From IMG/VR virus record IMGVR_UViG_3300021197_000232, positions 1-21,766 of that record: 21,766 bases of DNA. The stretch is one strand, 5' to 3'. A program made the position numbers and the translations under genes. The notes beneath the pieces are model-generated. The model worked only from the letters and a program-made list of their open reading frames with translations, searched no databases and had not been told where the DNA came from. Of the stretch, positions 21,138 to 21,766 are shown piece after piece. The stretch comes from a virus. How positions within the stretch are numbered: the first letter of the stretch is position 1; each line of letters starts with the position of its first letter.

Positions 21138-21656
21138 ATGAGTTGTGCATTAACGACAGGGTTCACCCTAGATTGCAAGGATGCGATTGGTGGAATTAAG
21201 TCAGTAAGATTTGCTAGCCTAGCTGATTGGGAGGCGCAGACGCCCGTATATGCTTCAGGAGTTGTAACCGTTACACCTGTAGGAAACGCCTTTTGGAAAT
21301 ACGAGCAGTTGAAGGAAACTTCAAGCCTCACCGAAACCATTAACAGTAACGTTCAAAACGGGACAGTCTATTTCACTCCTGAGGTAGTTGTAGTTCTTTC
21401 CAAGTTGGACACAACTAAGAGGAACGAAATTCAGCTATTGGCTCAGAACCGTTTGGTTGCCATCATTGAAACCAATGACGAGACACCTAGCTACTTCGTA
21501 GTTGGTTGCACTACAGGTCTTGAGGTAACGGCTGGAACATCAGCGTCAGGTACTGCCTATGCAGACCTTCAAGGCTATTCAATAACGCTTTCAGGAATGG
21601 AGGCTGCACCAATGTTCAACATCAGCAAGACTGATGCTGACGGAATGACTAATTGA
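21138..21656 (+). CDS. Probable major tail (tube) protein
   Basis: The 172-residue protein is beta rich with alternating Thr and Val. It begins MSCALTTGFTLDC and has KSVRFASLADW (21-31), NGTVYFTPEVVVVLSKLD (about 74-91), and the closing YSITLSGMEAAPMFNI (about 147-162). The pattern resembles tail tube or other virion proteins conserved in Bacteroidota siphophages. It is the last gene of unit 2, followed by terminators. Its place after the capsid gene is compatible with a tail tube or a head-completion protein, so the precise role is uncertain; no portal or connector is otherwise seen. Confidence 0.5.
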   Translation: MSCALTTGFTLDCKDAIGGIKSVRFASLADWEAQTPVYASGVVTVTPVGNAFWKYEQLKETSSLTETINSNVQNGTVYFTPEVVVVLSKLDTTKRNEIQLLAQNRLVAIIETNDETPSYFVVGCTTGLEVTAGTSASGTAYADLQGYSITLSGMEAAPMFNISKTDADGMTN

Positions 21657-21667
21657 TTATATTTGTG

Positions 21668-21689
21668 TCAGAGCAAATGCTCTGATTTT
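21668..21689 (+). terminator. Intrinsic terminator, first hairpin
   Basis: TCAGAGC (21668-21674) pairs with GCTCTGA (21679-21685) around a short AAAT loop, followed by TTTT at 21686-21689. This lies 11 bases after the tail tube stop and is the first of two terminators for unit 2. The T run is short, so it may be only partly effective or act in both directions. Confidence 0.75.
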
Positions 21690-21701
21690 CCTGTGTGTGT
21701 G

Positions 21702-21731
21702 GGGGTTGTCGGAAGGCAGCCCCTTTTTTTT
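21702..21731 (+). terminator. Intrinsic terminator, second hairpin
   Basis: GGGGTTG (21702-21708) pairs with CAGCCCC (21717-21723), one wobble pair, with loop TCGGAAGG, then eight T at 21724-21731. This is a strong-looking rho-independent terminator between the end of unit 2 and the third promoter copy. Confidence 0.85.
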
Positions 21732-21741
21732 GCACTTTTTT

Positions 21742-21766
21742 TTCCTGTAATTGTTGCGGTAACAAA
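21742..21766 (+). promoter_or_regulatory. Promoter/leader element, copy 3, cut by window end
   Basis: CCTGTAATTGTTGCGGTAACAAA at the end of the window matches copies 1 and 2 up to the edge except for one inserted G (CCTGTAATT for CCTAATT) and one base change. The dyad TTGTT-N5-AACAA at 21751-21765 is fully kept, with only the spacer changed (GCGGT for GTGGT). The -7 region would lie beyond the window. It presumably starts a third transcription unit. Confidence 0.75.

Noticed and set aside
21658-21665. TATATTTG, a perfect match to the Bacteroidota -7 box, just before the terminators
   Set aside because: No TTG is found at the required distance upstream, and any transcript would run at once into two terminators.
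1-21766. CRISPR arrays, tRNA genes, insertion sequences, integrase or lysogeny module
   Set aside because: No spaced direct repeats, cloverleaf-like sequences, terminal inverted repeats, transposase or integrase motifs were seen. The promoter repeats are too far apart and too few to be an array.

Overview
The window is the left and central part of a tailed double-stranded DNA phage genome (or a prophage-derived copy), most likely a long-tailed siphovirus infecting a member of the Bacteroidota. The host assignment is inferred from three things. Promoter-like sequences have the Bacteroidota form (TTG about 18 bases before TAnnTTYG). Translation leaders are rich in A and C and lack Shine-Dalgarno sites. 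The structural proteins look like those of flavobacterial and Bacteroides phages. All genes lie on the + strand and are tightly packed, often overlapping at ATGA, GTGA or TAATG junctions. No integrase, lysis gene, tRNA, insertion sequence or CRISPR array was seen.

Three copies of one promoter/leader element (positions 1-74, 9633-9706, and a copy cut by the window end at about 21742-21766) divide the window into two complete transcription units. Unit 1 starts with two small proteins (83-582). A recombination and replication block follows: ERF annealing protein, YqaJ-like exonuclease, a small SSB-like protein ending in DEDLPF, a possible PD-(D/E)XK nuclease, NinG, a protein with a DnaA domain IV-like region, and an O-like initiator whose gene contains iteron-like repeats (possible replication origin). 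Then come small membrane and unknown genes, a sigma-factor-like gene, and a probable DNA-base hypermodification cassette: ParB-like protein, glycosyltransferase resembling the TET-associated type, and TET/JBP dioxygenase (5951-8036). The unit ends with the small and large terminase subunits (8042-9629).

Unit 2 (9712-21656) starts with three small genes, one with two CxxC pairs. The virion genes follow, with the tail mostly before the head: a tail-assembly chaperone with a probable -1 frameshift, an HK97-gp10-like tail completion protein, two large tail proteins, a tail-tip or fibre-like protein, tape measure, XkdF-like protease, scaffold, major capsid protein and a probable tail tube protein. 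Two hairpin terminators close the unit, and the third promoter copy follows directly. No portal gene was recognised; it may lie beyond the window.

The likely programme is: copy 1 drives takeover, replication, DNA modification and the packaging motor, copy 2 drives virion proteins, and copy 3 drives a unit outside the window. The most interesting features are the modification cassette with no methyltransferase in view, the promoter copies with a conserved dyad, the repeats inside the initiator gene, the chaperone frameshift, and the structured tandem-repeat region before the scaffold and capsid genes.
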